Part shown: piece by piece, positions 48,570 through 61,329 of the stretch
Position numbering within the stretch: position 1 is the stretch's first letter
How the letters are laid out: every line of letters begins with the position of its first letter
The notes under the pieces: model-generated
What the model was told of the DNA's origin: nothing
The model's database searches: none
What the model saw: only the letters and a program-made list of their open reading frames with translations
Translations under genes and position numbers: made by a program
Assembly (NCBI GenBank): GCA_963920575.1
Contig: OY986971.1
Coordinates: 2,542,001-2,606,000 of the forward strand
DNA: 64,000 bases
Reading direction: 5' to 3'
Origin: Narthecium ossifragum
Taxonomy: Eukaryota > Streptophyta > Magnoliopsida > Dioscoreales > Nartheciaceae

Positions 48570-50199
48570 TGACACGCCTTGAAAAGTGTCGTAGCCTTAA
48601 CAAGTACGTCAAAATTAGAAATTTATAATCAAACTACTAACTAACTACTTTAGGGGTAGCTAGCAGTGAGTTCGAGTCGAATCCACAGGGAAAAGAAGTG
48701 TTAAGTATAATTACCTTGTATAGTTCTAAATCAAAAGATTGAAAAAGAGAATGATTTTGGGTTTTTTAACTACTCTTAACTCATATTAAACTAAACTGAA
48801 TAATAATAAGATAAACGGCCAAGAGATTTCTAATCCGTAATAAAGAACTAACTAGGTCTTCCTAGGATAAAAGCAATTCAAAAGGTGTTAATGGTTTTAA
48901 CTAGTCGATAGGTGAATGGCTAGAACCCCTACCGCTCAACAAAGATTCGTAAGAAGTCTTCATCGGAACGAAGATCAAATCAGCGGATAATTGGTATGAG
49001 AATAATCAAAGCGGTTCTAGCACTTTGAGATCGCCTAATCAATAAAGATAAAGAACGAACTGTAGGTTACAATCATAGGTCTTAATGGTTCTAACATTAA
49101 GGTAGTGGTTCTAGCACTCCTACAATCATAATCTAGGGTTTAGAATCCAATCCAAAGATCTAACATGGTTCTAGCATGAAAGCATCTTGAACAAGTCCTG
49201 ATCCTAGCCTCTAACATGCAATGCTCAAAACTAGCGATCGTAATCTCAGCATAACTTTCACATCCGAACTCGAAACAAGGTGATTCAAGATTCGGTGGAA
49301 AGCTAAGACAGAGATCTACGACTTTTGTGTTTTGAGTTTTCGCAAAATCCGGTTGGATATCCACGGAAAAACCGAGACAAGACAGACCGAATCTAGGGCA
49401 CAAAGAACATCCAATTCATTCACCATAATAAATATTACCAATAGATATGACAATAAAAGATTATTCAATTAAAAACCATTAAAAGAATACATGCTCAGAT
49501 CCATAAAAGTCCCTAGAAAGATTCTCTAATACATCATAGAAATCCCTAGGCTAGAGATTAGTTACTCATCTTAGGAAGGAGATCCGTCGATGAAGGTTAT
49601 CGGCGCGCTCCACCCGTGGATCTTCCACCAAAGATCTAACCTAATTTGTGGAAAAAAAAATTAAGAGAAACCCTAAGAGATGAAGAAAATTCGGCCATAG
49701 AAGGCTGCCAAAACGCCCCCAAAGAAGGCTATTTATAGCCTAAGACAAACCCTAACTCGGATTAGTCAGTTTCCTTTTATTTTTCCCGCAGCGCCAAAGG
49801 GATCGATCCCCTTTGGGAAGCGGATCGATCTCCTTCTTCCGAAGCTTCTTTCATGCGCCTTTGTACTAAAAATAGCATATCTTCCTCTAGGAAACTCCAA
49901 ATCACGAACCGTAAAAAGTTCTGGAATCTAGACTTCAAGAGCTTTCCAACCATATATAGTACATCCTTTGGTTCTTCCTGAGCAGGTACAGTTTTGATGT
50001 CAAAGATGGTCTATCTTTGCTCCTTTGCTCATTTGCTCCTAGCGAGTTCTTTATTTGTTCGTTTTAGCACCAAACTTGATCTAATCTTCACTGAGAGTCC
50101 TTAAGCCTGAAATGCACCATAGATCATCAAAATAGCATTGCTTGGAGACTAAAAAGACCTAGTTAAAAAGGTGATTTGTACACTTTTCACGTCTTATCA
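48570..50199 (-). mobile_element. Solo LTR of the same Ty3/gypsy family, with perfect 5-bp target duplication
   Basis: On the minus strand it begins TGATAAGACGTGAAAAGTG and ends GGCGTGTCA, the same family as the LTR at 19409. CCTAT flanks both ends (48565-48569 and 50200-50204). No internal region remains, so LTR-LTR recombination removed it. It split an element of the hairpin-ended family: ACTAGT lies just left (48559) and CCCCTGGCACATGGCAGGG just right (50205). A TATTTATAG box, read CTATAAATA on the minus strand, sits near 49731. Confidence 0.92.
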
Positions 50200-50204
50200 C
50201 CTAT

Positions 50205-50387
50205 CCCCTGGCACATGGCAGGGTAACCACCATCTCCCCTCACCTCCCTCATAACTCCCCACTAACCCCCCCCTAACTCCCCCCCTCCCCCACTATTCCC
50301 CCCTCCACATCAACAGCCACATACGACTAAGCCTGCCACATAGGATAATGCCAATAGGACAATCAAAGGTTATTTTATAACCATGCT

Positions 50388-50389
<2 letters not shown>
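50205..50389. mobile_element. Remainder of a hairpin-ended element split by the solo LTR
   Basis: It begins CCCCTGGCACATGGCAGGGTAACCACCATC, the family end, and continues into interior words shared with 48178-48548 (CATAACTCCCCACTAA, ATAGGACAAT). Its left tip is at 48559-48564, on the other side of the LTR. Confidence 0.65.

Positions 50390-50433
<44 letters not shown>
50390..50433. repeat. (TA)n microsatellite
   Basis: A pure TA run of about 43 bases between two hairpin-ended elements. TA-rich sites appear to be the usual insertion site of this family here. Confidence 0.95.
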
Positions 50434-50434
<1 letters not shown>

Positions 50435-50700
50435 TAGTGGGGGCCCCTGTCACTTGGCAGGGTAACTCCCATCAACTTCCTCATTAACCATTAACCACCC
50501 ACAACCCTCTCCTCCTCATTAACCACCTCCCCCACTAAAGGCTTCATATAAGGATGATAAGGGTTATAATCTACCTTAGGAACTTAGGAACATGATAAAA
50601 ATGTACAAATCTAACTTATGAGATATGAAATAATAGCAGGCTTATAAGGAGGAAACGGTTGTAACCGTTTTTACTCTTTATAAGATTGATATATATATTT
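50433..50700. mobile_element. Third hairpin-ended element copy, right end unclear
   Basis: Starts ACTAGTGGGGGCCCCTGTCA followed by CTTGGCAGGGTAAC. It contains GAAACGGTTGTAACCGTTTT, a palindrome also present near 8934. The right terminus was not found, so the end is approximate. Confidence 0.5.
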
Positions 50701-51079
50701 CAGACAGACATAAATATATACATATATAAAGGAAACAAGATCAATTGAACATGCATTAGCTTGATTCATGTTGGCATTTCTCTTTCTTTCCAGTTTGTCA
50801 GTCAGGAATCAAGCTCGTTCCATCCCCCCCACGGCTGTGCCTAACCAAACCAAACCGAACAACGTAAACACCGGTCTTTGATCTGAATAGGATTCGTGTG
50901 CGTGGGAGTTGCTTTTTGCTGTATGATATCGATCAGACTTTATTTGACTACTACTTGATCCAAATTGGCATTCTTTGCTTTGTTATTTCCGCATTATTGC
51001 TATTGGTCAATTGATTTTTATTAGTCGAATTCGAACTCAACAGTAGATTGAGATTTTCTATTATTTTATATTAAATAAA
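50700..51079. other. Flank of the TBL-actin unit
   Basis: Contains the 50955-50990 segment matching the copy A TBL 3' flank at about 45513. Nothing else recognised. Confidence 0.5.
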
Positions 51080-51470
51080 GATTTGTGTACATGGTCATGT
51101 GATGGCATGTATATTGCATACGCCCTCAAAATCGGTGGTGAGATACCGATCAACTGAAACGTTGCCCTCGAATCACTTGTGAGATGTCGATCAATTGATC
51201 TAATCCATTTATATTGTTACTCTCGAATCGGTAGTGAGATACCGATTAATTGATCCAGTCCATCGGTGGTGTTTTACAGATGAACTAGATCAATCGATCG
51301 GTATCTCACTACCGATTCAATCATTGGTACATACAATCGGTAGATATATACCGATCAATTGATCTAGTTTATCGGTATTATTCTACCGATAGATTAGATA
51401 AATTGATTGGTATCTCACTACCGATTCAAGAGCATGCGCAATATGCATGCACTGGCTATGTACACAAATC
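51080..51470. mobile_element. Fold-back element with nested palindromes upstream of actin
   Basis: The left arm GATTTGTGTACATGGTCATG and the right arm, read from 51470 as GATTTGTGTACATAGCCAGT, are inverted for about 75 bases, both leading into ATCGGTAGTGAGATACCGATC. The interior repeats this palindromic word in both directions at least six times, interleaved with CAATTGATC. The whole 391 bp can fold into one long hairpin with secondary hairpins. No coding capacity, and no clear target duplication. Confidence 0.75.
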
Positions 51471-51855
51471 GTGACTCTTTTAAAACTACTCTATCCCACT
51501 TAAGAAATAACGACCAAACCACCTTTGAGTGATCAATTTACGGTATTTACCCCATTGGTCAATTAATTTATTTTAAGACAAATTCAGACTTGATGGGTGA
51601 AAATTGCAACCATGGCACTTTTGTCTCTTAATATTTTCTAACATAATATTCTTAAAATAATTCTTCTTATTGGGTGAAAATTAACCTAAGGACATTTTGC
51701 AATGAAAGATCCACACAAAAAGGGAATAAAAATCCCCTAATCCTTCGGCATTGGATCATCCAATGACCAGATGGGAACCAACATAATCCGGATTGTCGGA
51801 TCCAAAAGCCAGGATCCGATCCGCTAATTGCGCGGGAGAAGCGGGCGCCAAGCTT
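51471..51855 (+). promoter_or_regulatory. Actin promoter region
   Basis: The sequence between the fold-back element and the TATA-like box includes the block GGATCCGATCCGCTAATTGC that is shared with the duplicated leader at 45867. Conservation between the two copies starts at about 51780. Confidence 0.5.
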
Positions 51856-51863
51856 CTATATTT
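51856..51863 (+). promoter_or_regulatory. TATA-like box of the actin gene
   Basis: CTATATTT in AGCTTCTATATTTGGTGG is conserved in copy A (AGCTTCTATATTTGGAAG at 45907). It lies about 30 bases before a CT-rich stretch typical of a plant transcription start. Confidence 0.55.
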
Positions 51864-51884
51864 GGTGGCGCGCGAAACGGGCAT

Positions 51885-53191
51885 CCAACCATTTCCTCTC
51901 TCTCTCTTAGAAAAAGCCACTCACGTCTCTGGTTCAAAGAAGCCAAAAGGATACAATCCATCGCCCAATCTCCTCCAAATCTAGGGTTTCGTCTTCTCGG
52001 TTCTCGAATCACCTCCCAAGGAATCGATCTTTCTGGTAAATCATTTCATTCTCTAATTGATGTGTTCGGTCGCATTTCGCTATCTGAAGATTGTTTTCTT
52101 GATTAGATTTGGCAGCACTGGTGTTCACTTCTTCGATTTCGAGCCGATTTCTTGATCTCTTAATGGATTTGGTTTTCATGTACATTGCGATTTTTCACTT
52201 GGTTTATACCATTTTCTGGGTCAGGATTTAGAGCAAATGTGCTGATTAATTAGGGTGTAGGAGGAGGTTCCATAATTGCTTTTTTTTTATTTTCTTGGAT
52301 CGAATTGTGTGGGACTTTGCTGCATTCCGATCATGTTCATGCTCATGTTCGAGTGTATTGTGTAAGTTGCAAATGATTAGATCGAATGGATGATTCTTCT
52401 GTGTCAGAAGCAATTCGTTATGAAGTAGTTATATTGGATCATAATGATGAGCATAGATTTTCGGCTTAGATATTAATGTTTATAGCTAAAATTAGCTTGA
52501 TGGAAATTAGACCGTAAAGATTGATGCGAACTAGGTGCTTTTGGATGGCTCTGTGTTATATTTGTCCTGTTTTCAAGCAAACTAGCTTTTTCTCATTGTT
52601 GGTTTCTCGGTTCCTAATCTTGTTGGGTAGTTGTCATTTCAGATGTGACCGAACAGACATTGTCTTCAAAATTGCGAATATACTCGTTGTTAAGCAATGT
52701 GAATGTGGCACAATGTGATGTAAGGTTACTGGTTGACAAGTACAAACAAATGAACTTGCAGATAATTACCTTGGTATCCATTTTTTTGTTCTAGTCTTCC
52801 TAAATGATTGAGCCCGGTGATACATTTGTCTTTATTGAACTGTTTTTTCTCAATAAAGTGGCAAGTTTCTTATGTGAGACTGCTGGAAAGTCTTAAGGTG
52901 AAGAAGATAACAATAATGGATGGCATGGTTGTATCTGTTTAAATTGGGTGAAAATTGGATGTAATTACTTGTCTTACATAGGATATCAGACTATATGTGC
53001 ATTCCTATCATTTGATTACGCCTGAATCAACATCATGCTACTTTTCTAATGTCTGAATCAACATCATGATTACACCTCCATCTTCATCATTTATATCTAG
53101 CTGATGCAACGTCTCATTGCCCGTATGAGAAGGAAATTTGTTTCTCTCTCATTTTGTGTCCTGCATCTGAAGTTGCATTCTTTTGTGTCAG
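51885..53191 (+). other. Actin 5'UTR exon and leader intron
   Basis: The leader exon runs from roughly 51885 to 52035 and ends TTTCTG|GTAAAT. The intron runs 52036-53191 and ends TTTGTGTCAG|G, nine bases before the ATG. A long leader intron at this place is standard in plant actin genes and often boosts expression. The leader carries the plant 5'UTR word AAATCTAGGGTTTCGTC. Confidence 0.8.
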
Positions 53192-53200
53192 GAATAGAAG

Positions 53201-55561
<2,361 letters not shown>

Positions 55562-56272
55562 TTCTGCGAAGACAAAAATCACCTGTCAGTAGATGGTGCT
55601 TGCTTTGTCATTTCATTTACTCTATGGTAGTATGAACACTGATTTTAAGAGTGAGGTTCTTCACTGGAAAAGCATGTAGCTTGATGGTGCTGCCTGTTAG
55701 TATTACTCTAGTGTGGATTCTACTGAGCCTTTTATGTTCTATCTTTTCTCCAATAAGATAACTATTCTATCATATTGTTTGTGCAAAGTAGCTTGTTCAT
55801 GAACACGGCTGTTTTCATTATGTTGAATTGTTGATGAAGTTACAAGCAGTGGTATTTGAAATTGGATTGAGATGCCTCACATGTGGTGGCCATGCATTTT
55901 CGCAGTCATCTTTCTGGTTGATAGTAGTTCATTGCTGAAGCATTTTTATGATTTTTGCAGGCTGTTTTCTAATGCCTGCTCTGCTGATAGTAAAAACTAT
56001 ATTTTCGAATTGAACTCCTGTATTTTTGACTGCTGACATCTTATGATTCAACTTTAATTTGTTCCCTTTCTCCTGTATTTCTCCTCTCTTGTAGGATTGT
56101 GCTTAAAATTCTACAGGTGTGGCTGATGGCTATTTTTCTGTCATCAGTTGATCATTGCATAACCATGACCATAGATCACTACAGAAGGTTCACATCATGC
56201 AGCATGCATTCCTTGTATCGATCATCCAGTGCATCATAACAACGCCATTAGCATCTATGGCTTGTTATCATC
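55562..56272. other. Convergent 3' region between actin and the phosphatase
   Basis: T-rich 3'UTR-like sequence from both sides. AATAAGATAA near 55752 is a plausible plant polyadenylation signal for actin. No gene seen. Confidence 0.6.
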
Positions 56273-58263
56273 CTAGATAGAGGGATGGAGCTCTTTGGTC
56301 ATGTTCCAATGGTGTAAAACAATGCCATTGATGTCATAGAACTCGATCTTTGCTTCGGCCTGTGTTAGCTGCAGAGAGATGAACCCTTGGCCGTCGTAGA
56401 AAAACCGCAGAGTATCAGGAGAACTCGAATTCGAGATGCCCCTCCATGCCTTTGATCCCCCTCCACTAGTCACAAACTGGATCTGACTGCATAAAGATGT
56501 TACAAAGTTGAATCATTTCACATTCCTCAAGAACTTAGATGTTGTTCTTTTCCTAGCTTACCTGTCATTACTGCTAATGTGCTCAAGGCAATGATCATGT
56601 CCATTGATGTACATATCAACCCCATACTCCTGCAATTTATACAAGATCAGTATGAAAAATTTGGAAGATGGTAGATTTGGTGATACCTCTCCTTCACATG
56701 AGAGTTAGAGATCGATCTTAACATTAAACTTTGTATATATACCTTCAGCATTGGGAGAAGCAGCCTAACAAGTTCTATGGTATCGCCATGCTCACTGACA
56801 CTTCTGATAGGATGATGACCAATGACTATCTTCCATCTCGCAGTCGATTCGCTCAATGCCACATCCAAATCCTACCAATGAATCAAAAAATCTTTTTCTT
56901 CTTTTTTAATAGATCTCATGCATATCAGTAATAGAAGCCTCTATTCTTTTGAAAGAAGAGCTAGCTCACGTGGGGTTTACCTGCAAGAGCTTTAAGATGT
57001 ATTGTTGGCGAGGTGCTACACCTCTCCAGTCATAGTGATTTTTCTTTGGGTGCTTCCAATACTTCCTGACGAAAGGAGTAGTGTCGAGGAGAAAAATCTG
57101 CGCAATATCTGTGAAAAATTGCAAATGAATGAAAAGAGCACAACAACATCCATCTAAAGAGAAGTTTATTTACTTTGGAGGAGAAATGCATCCTTACCGG
57201 CATCAACCATGAAAGATCTCATACAGCACCACCGGGCATCGATCTTTTGAAGAACATGGCTCAATTGTGCGATCGCATTGCCTCTGTAATCATGATTTCC
57301 CAATACTAACAAAGAATTCATCCAAAAAAAAGAGGAAATTAGATATCATCATGAAGTGTGTACCTATGTGAAGAACTAAGCTGACACTTGACTTTGATTG
57401 CTCACTCACCACTGTACCATGGCTTCTGCAAGCTCTTAGCAGTGTAGATGTTGCTGAAGGACTCCAGGAATGCTAAATCGCCGACATCGGTCAGTCCGTT
57501 ATCGTAGAAATTATCGCCGACGGAGATCACAAAGTCTATGCCTAGTTCTTCCCCAATTCTCCCCATCTATTAACACCAAATTAAGATCATCATTACATCA
57601 ATCACTCAAGAACACAATTCAGATATGCACAATCATGCATGAATTGCTCAAGAAAAAACTAATTGGCACAATCAAAACAAAACCACAACTTTCAAGAAAA
57701 TAATCCAAGATATGCACCTCTGCAAATGGCATCTGTTAATTAAGAGGAACAATGAGACACTGCTTCGGTTAATATATATACCTATTCAGTCTATTTAGAT
57801 TAAAAACCATAATAAGTGAACCTTAATTTGTCATCGCTGCTGATCAATCTCTCCCACTTTTTCATCGCCTATATTTGGTTTTCTTGGTTTTTGGATTTCA
57901 CCTTCGACTAATTATTGGTGATTTTTTCGGGGCAACAAATGCATCATAATCTTGTCAAATTGATCACCTTGCATCTAACACTCCATGATCACAAATTAAT
58001 TCTTTTCAAGAACTCCCAGATTTTGCTATATATATTGATGAAAGGAGATGTATATATATACATCAAACCTGGTGAGCAACTTGAGACTGGTTAAATCGGC
58101 CTCTCCTTCCCCAGTCTCCGACGGCGAGGAAGCTGAGCGATGACCCATCATTCTTCTCCGGCCGATGCCCGACCCGCCGGAGTTCGGCGAGAGAACCACC
58201 AAAGAGACCAATTACAAGGGTGAGAACAAAGGCTGTCAACTTGCATGAACAGCTACTCATCAT
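56273..58263 (-). CDS. Purple acid phosphatase, small plant type, complete, seven exons
   Basis: Minus-strand exons 58263-58069, 57566-57410, 57305-57198, 57108-56981, 56871-56743, 56629-56562 and 56486-56273 join in phase with GT-AG sites to 332 residues, the length of small plant (PAP3/8/17-like) and animal-type enzymes. A secretory signal peptide occupies about residues 1-26. All metal ligands are present: Asp50 (VGDWG), Asp83 and Tyr86 (GDNFYDNG), Asn121 (GNHD), His215 (VIGHHP), His250 and His252 (NGHDHCLEH). The Fe-metal centre hydrolyses phosphate monoesters at acid pH in the wall, apoplast or vacuole. Small PAPs are often induced by phosphate starvation, but no clear PHR1 site was found in the promoter. 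The start uses the first of two adjacent ATGs (58263). The gene is convergent with actin. Confidence 0.95.
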
Positions 58264-58334
58264 GGCTCTCTCTATTCGATCTTGGAGATAATAGTAGATT
58301 AGAGAGAGAAAGAGGATTAGAGAGAGGAGGAGAG

Positions 58335-58343
58335 ATATTTATA
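58335..58343 (-). promoter_or_regulatory. TATA box of the purple acid phosphatase gene
   Basis: On the minus strand the sequence reads CTATAAATATCTCTCC, a good TATA box about 75 bases upstream of the ATG. It is followed by a CT-rich start region. Confidence 0.7.
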
Positions 58344-58344
58344 G

Positions 58345-58870
58345 AGAGATGAGAGAGAGACAGAGAGACAGAGAGAAGCTTGGTGGAAGGTCCCAAGTTG
58401 GAACGTCTTCTAAACAACTAAACGAGCTTTGCATGTGAGGAGATAACTGCACGCTATATATGGCGCTCTGTTTTGAGAGAGATAAGGAAGGGTGAGGCAG
58501 TGCTAATAGCTGGAGGTCGGGGGAGAATGGGGTGTACGTGGCGTGTTGGGATTGGGTGGTTTGGCTCATCATCGATGGCGACAATAAAACGTGGGTGACG
58601 GTGTGGTTTTAGTCGCGGGGGAGAGTGGTGGTTATGTGATATGTTTGGGGCCGTTTGATCTAGCTTACGTGGCTTGTTGTGGTTTGTCTTATTGGGTTTT
58701 TAAAAGCGCGAGGGACCACCATAAAGGATGGGGTTAATCCGATGGAGGCTGTAAAAAAGTGGAGTGGAGTAGAGTAGATCTACTTGTGTGTTAAAGTGTG
58801 AACTTCACACATAAAAGTGGTTTGTTAATTTTGTTTTTATTTTTTTTACATGCTTCAAGAAAATCTTTTA
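58345..58870 (-). promoter_or_regulatory. Upstream region of the phosphatase gene
   Basis: Contains a GA/CT tract (58348-58376) and several ACGT-core words (TACGTGGCG, AACGTGGG, TTACGTGGC) that could bind bZIP factors. A role is not shown. Confidence 0.35.
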
Positions 58871-59200
58871 AAAAAAATTATGAGTAAATATCACATTAGC
58901 CCATGTATTCTCGACTATATGATAATCATTTTTTGAAAAGATATGGAGAAATTTAGACGGTCTTTCGTCCATTAAATAAACTGAAATGACTAAAATGTCT
59001 TTAGAAAAACTGTTGAAATCAGAAGTTTCATGTTAATTCAGGGATCACTTATGGAGTTTTTTACATTTTAAATCCAATTTTCTTTTGATTTTACAATTTC
59101 GGGCCGATCCGTTTTTCGTTTACAATGGAGATCAAAATCCATTTTCTCGGACCTTTTTACCCTTATAAATGTCACATGACATCATCCATGGCACCGTCGC
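58871..59200. other. AT-rich boundary before the GC/GA-rich island
   Basis: Sequence such as GACTAAAATGTCTTTAG resembles the edges of short non-autonomous elements, but no matching terminal repeat was found on the far side of the island. Confidence 0.3.
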
Positions 59201-59637
59201 CTCTTCTCTCTGCATGCATGCCACCGTCGCCTCCTCTCTCTTCATGCATGCCACCCGCCCAGCGATCCATGCGCCGCACCTCGGGTGGAGAGAGAGAGGC
59301 CGAGGGCGAGGTCGACGGCGAGGGTGGCATGCATGGGAGTGCGGGAGCGTGGGCGGCGTGCTTGGGAGCGCGAGAGAGAGAGAGGTTGGGGGTGAGGGTG
59401 ACGTCGACGGTTGGTGGCGAAAAAGCCCTCGACGAGCGCGGTGGCCGGCGGAGCATGGGGGATCGACAGAGAGAGAGGCTGAGGGCGAGGTCGACGGTGA
59501 GGGCGAGGGCGAGGTCGAGGGCCGCACTGTCGCCGATGCGATGGACTCTCAGCAGGCGGTGGGCGCCGAGGGCCACATCGTGGGCTCCCGGTGTCTCTAC
59601 GGCGGGACGCACGCTCTGCTCCTCCCGGTGTCTCTAC

Positions 59638-59639
<2 letters not shown>

Positions 59640-59674
<35 letters not shown>
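59640..59674. repeat. (GA)n microsatellite
   Basis: A pure AG run followed by impure GA sequence to about 59770. Confidence 0.95.
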
Positions 59675-59675
<1 letters not shown>

Positions 59676-59814
59676 CCAAGGAGAGAGAGAGGCCGGAGAG
59701 AGAGAGGTCGAGGAGAGACGGGAGAGAGGCGGGAGAGATAGAGAGAGGTCAGGAGAGAGAGAGGAGGGGAGGATGACGTCATGGCAATCCAAATTGATAA
59801 TTTTGACTTGATAG

Positions 59815-59930
59815 TTGCATGACGTCATGCAACCATGACGTCATGGCAATCCAAATTTTGACTCGGCTCATAGCAATCCAAATTTTGACTAGATGCATGA
59901 CGTCGGCAGTTGCATGACGTCCCGACGTCG
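59815..59930. repeat. Short repeats of CATGACGTCATGCAAC-type words
   Basis: TTGCATGACGTCATGCAACC, ATGACGTCATGGCAATCC, GCATGACGTCGG and TTGCATGACGTC follow each other, with CAATCCAAATTTTGACT in two copies. The word holds a TGACGTCA palindrome, the classic bZIP (CRE/TGA) site, repeated in full at least twice. Confidence 0.7.
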
Positions 59931-59949
59931 GAGGCTTCACCCATGTAGC

Positions 59950-60486
59950 TGCCCTCCCTTCCTCTTTCTCCCCGAGCTCCCGACGGCTACACCCGGACCT
60001 AAGCCCGGCGGCACCTCCACCCAGACCTCCTCCCCAGACGGGCTCAGCGACACGGTGTCCTCCATCTCCCTCGTCCAGCCAGAGACGGCCACGGAATCGA
60101 ACGTCATGCAACTGCCGCGCGCCTTCGTAGTAGGCGTCGGCCTCAAGGTGCTCGTAGTAGAGGTCGTACTTCTTGTTGGAGTTTCGGACGCTGACGTTGG
60201 CGGCGAGGTCGTAGTACAGCGTCCCGTTCCCGGCGAGGTCGAAGCGGTCGAGGGTGGCTTTCTCCACGTAGACCTTGAGGGCCTCGGGCTGGTTGGCCAC
60301 ATTGGAGCCAATGCAAGGCCACGGCTAGAGAACCCGCGTAGTTCTTAATGCCATCCATCCTCTCGCGCAAGCCATTGCACGCATCGAGCAGCTCGACGAC
60401 GTCTTCAAGGTACTCGTCGACGGTCTTCCGATCAACGCTCACTGAAGAGCTGCTATTTGCAGCTAGGAAGAGGACGTTGTTTGCCA
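59950..60486 (-). pseudogene. Chimeric fragment: ROH1/BPS1-like (DUF793) N-terminus joined to NHL (LEA-2) fragment
   Basis: On the minus strand a frame opens at 60486 with MANNVLFLAANSSSS. It continues DRKTVDEYLEDVVELLDACN, then GLRERMDGIKNYAGSLAVAL, which resembles the N-terminal part of plant ROH1/BPS1-like (DUF793) proteins. Near 60300 this similarity stops and, in another frame, NDR1/HIN1-like (LEA-2) sequence starts: ALKVYVEKATLDRFDL, NGTLYYDLAANVSVRNSNKK, YEHLEADAYYEGARQLHD. A further frameshift leads to RFDSVAVSGWTREMEDTV. NHL proteins are plasma-membrane proteins with an N-terminal helix and an LEA-2 domain; the helix is missing here. Two unrelated families joined with frameshifts inside a GC-rich island fit fragment capture by a transposon. 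No termini were found, so the carrier is unknown. Confidence 0.65.
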
Positions 60487-61329
60487 TCTTTTGAGTGAAC
60501 CGATGTCCTCGAGCTCGAGCGTCGAGCGAACGTCCTCGAGCTCGAGCATCTCTGACGGCGACGATGTTGGTGCGACGGCGAACGGCGGGAGACAACGGCG
60601 AAATGTCCTTGTTGTAAGCAGTGAGGCGCGAGTCGCGATGCAAGCAGTGGGCGCGCGTGGGCGTCGGAGGGGAGGAGTGACGGAGAAGAGAGAGAGAGAA
60701 AGCAGAGGAGAAAGCAGAGGAGAGGAGGCGACGGAGAAGAGAGAGAGAGAGAAACAGAGGAGAGAGCAAGAGGGAAGGAGGAGCCGGAGAAGAGGGGAGC
60801 CGGAGCCGGAGAGGAGGAGGCAACGGAGAAGAGAGAGAGAGAGAGAAACAGAGAGAGAGAATGGAGCTTCGTCGCCGGTGGAGGTTGGAGGAGAGATGGG
60901 GCGCCGAGGTCGGTGAAGCTTGGGAGGAGCTTCTCGAACTCGGCGCTCCCGCCGACGGCGACGAAGCTCAGGGAGATCGAACGGCGTCGGGACCCCACCA
61001 TACCACCGCCACGACCACCACTAGCATCCCCACCGCCGGCGCGCCCATCTCGCAAGCCAACCATGATTCCATCACCACCATCTCGCCCTGTGCTCGGCGC
61101 CGAGGATGGCAGCGCCCGGAGGGGACAAACGGCGCGGCTAGTCGCCTAGGTCGGAGGCTAGTCGGTGTGGCGATGGAGACTGAGGTGAGGGGTATTTTGG
61201 TCATGAAATTATGAAATTGGCCTGTTTTGTGAAGAAACACAACAATGTCTCTAGGTTGATAAATCGAAACATAAGTAGATTTTTTTTAAAAATTACTCCT
61301 TTTAGTCAGTTCTTCACCGATTTTTTTTT

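Larger units (their letters stand above)
59200..61220. other. GC/GA-rich island with captured gene fragments
   Basis: About 2 kb of GC-rich DNA with long GA tracts (about 59280-59400, 59640-59775 and 60660-60865), set between AT-rich flanks. Many overlapping Arg/Glu- and Ser/Leu-rich open frames are compositional. The only gene-like content is the chimeric ROH1-like/NHL fragment at 59950-60486. Copies of GCATGACGTC-type words (59815-59925) form a local repeat. Confidence 0.6.

Noticed and set aside
52521..52718. 65-codon open frame in the actin leader intron
   Set aside because: It lies wholly in the intron defined by the 52036 donor and 53191 acceptor and has no similarity to any domain.
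58339..58584. Ser/Leu-rich frame upstream of the phosphatase
   Set aside because: It covers the promoter and CT tract. The phosphatase start is fixed by its signal peptide at 58263.
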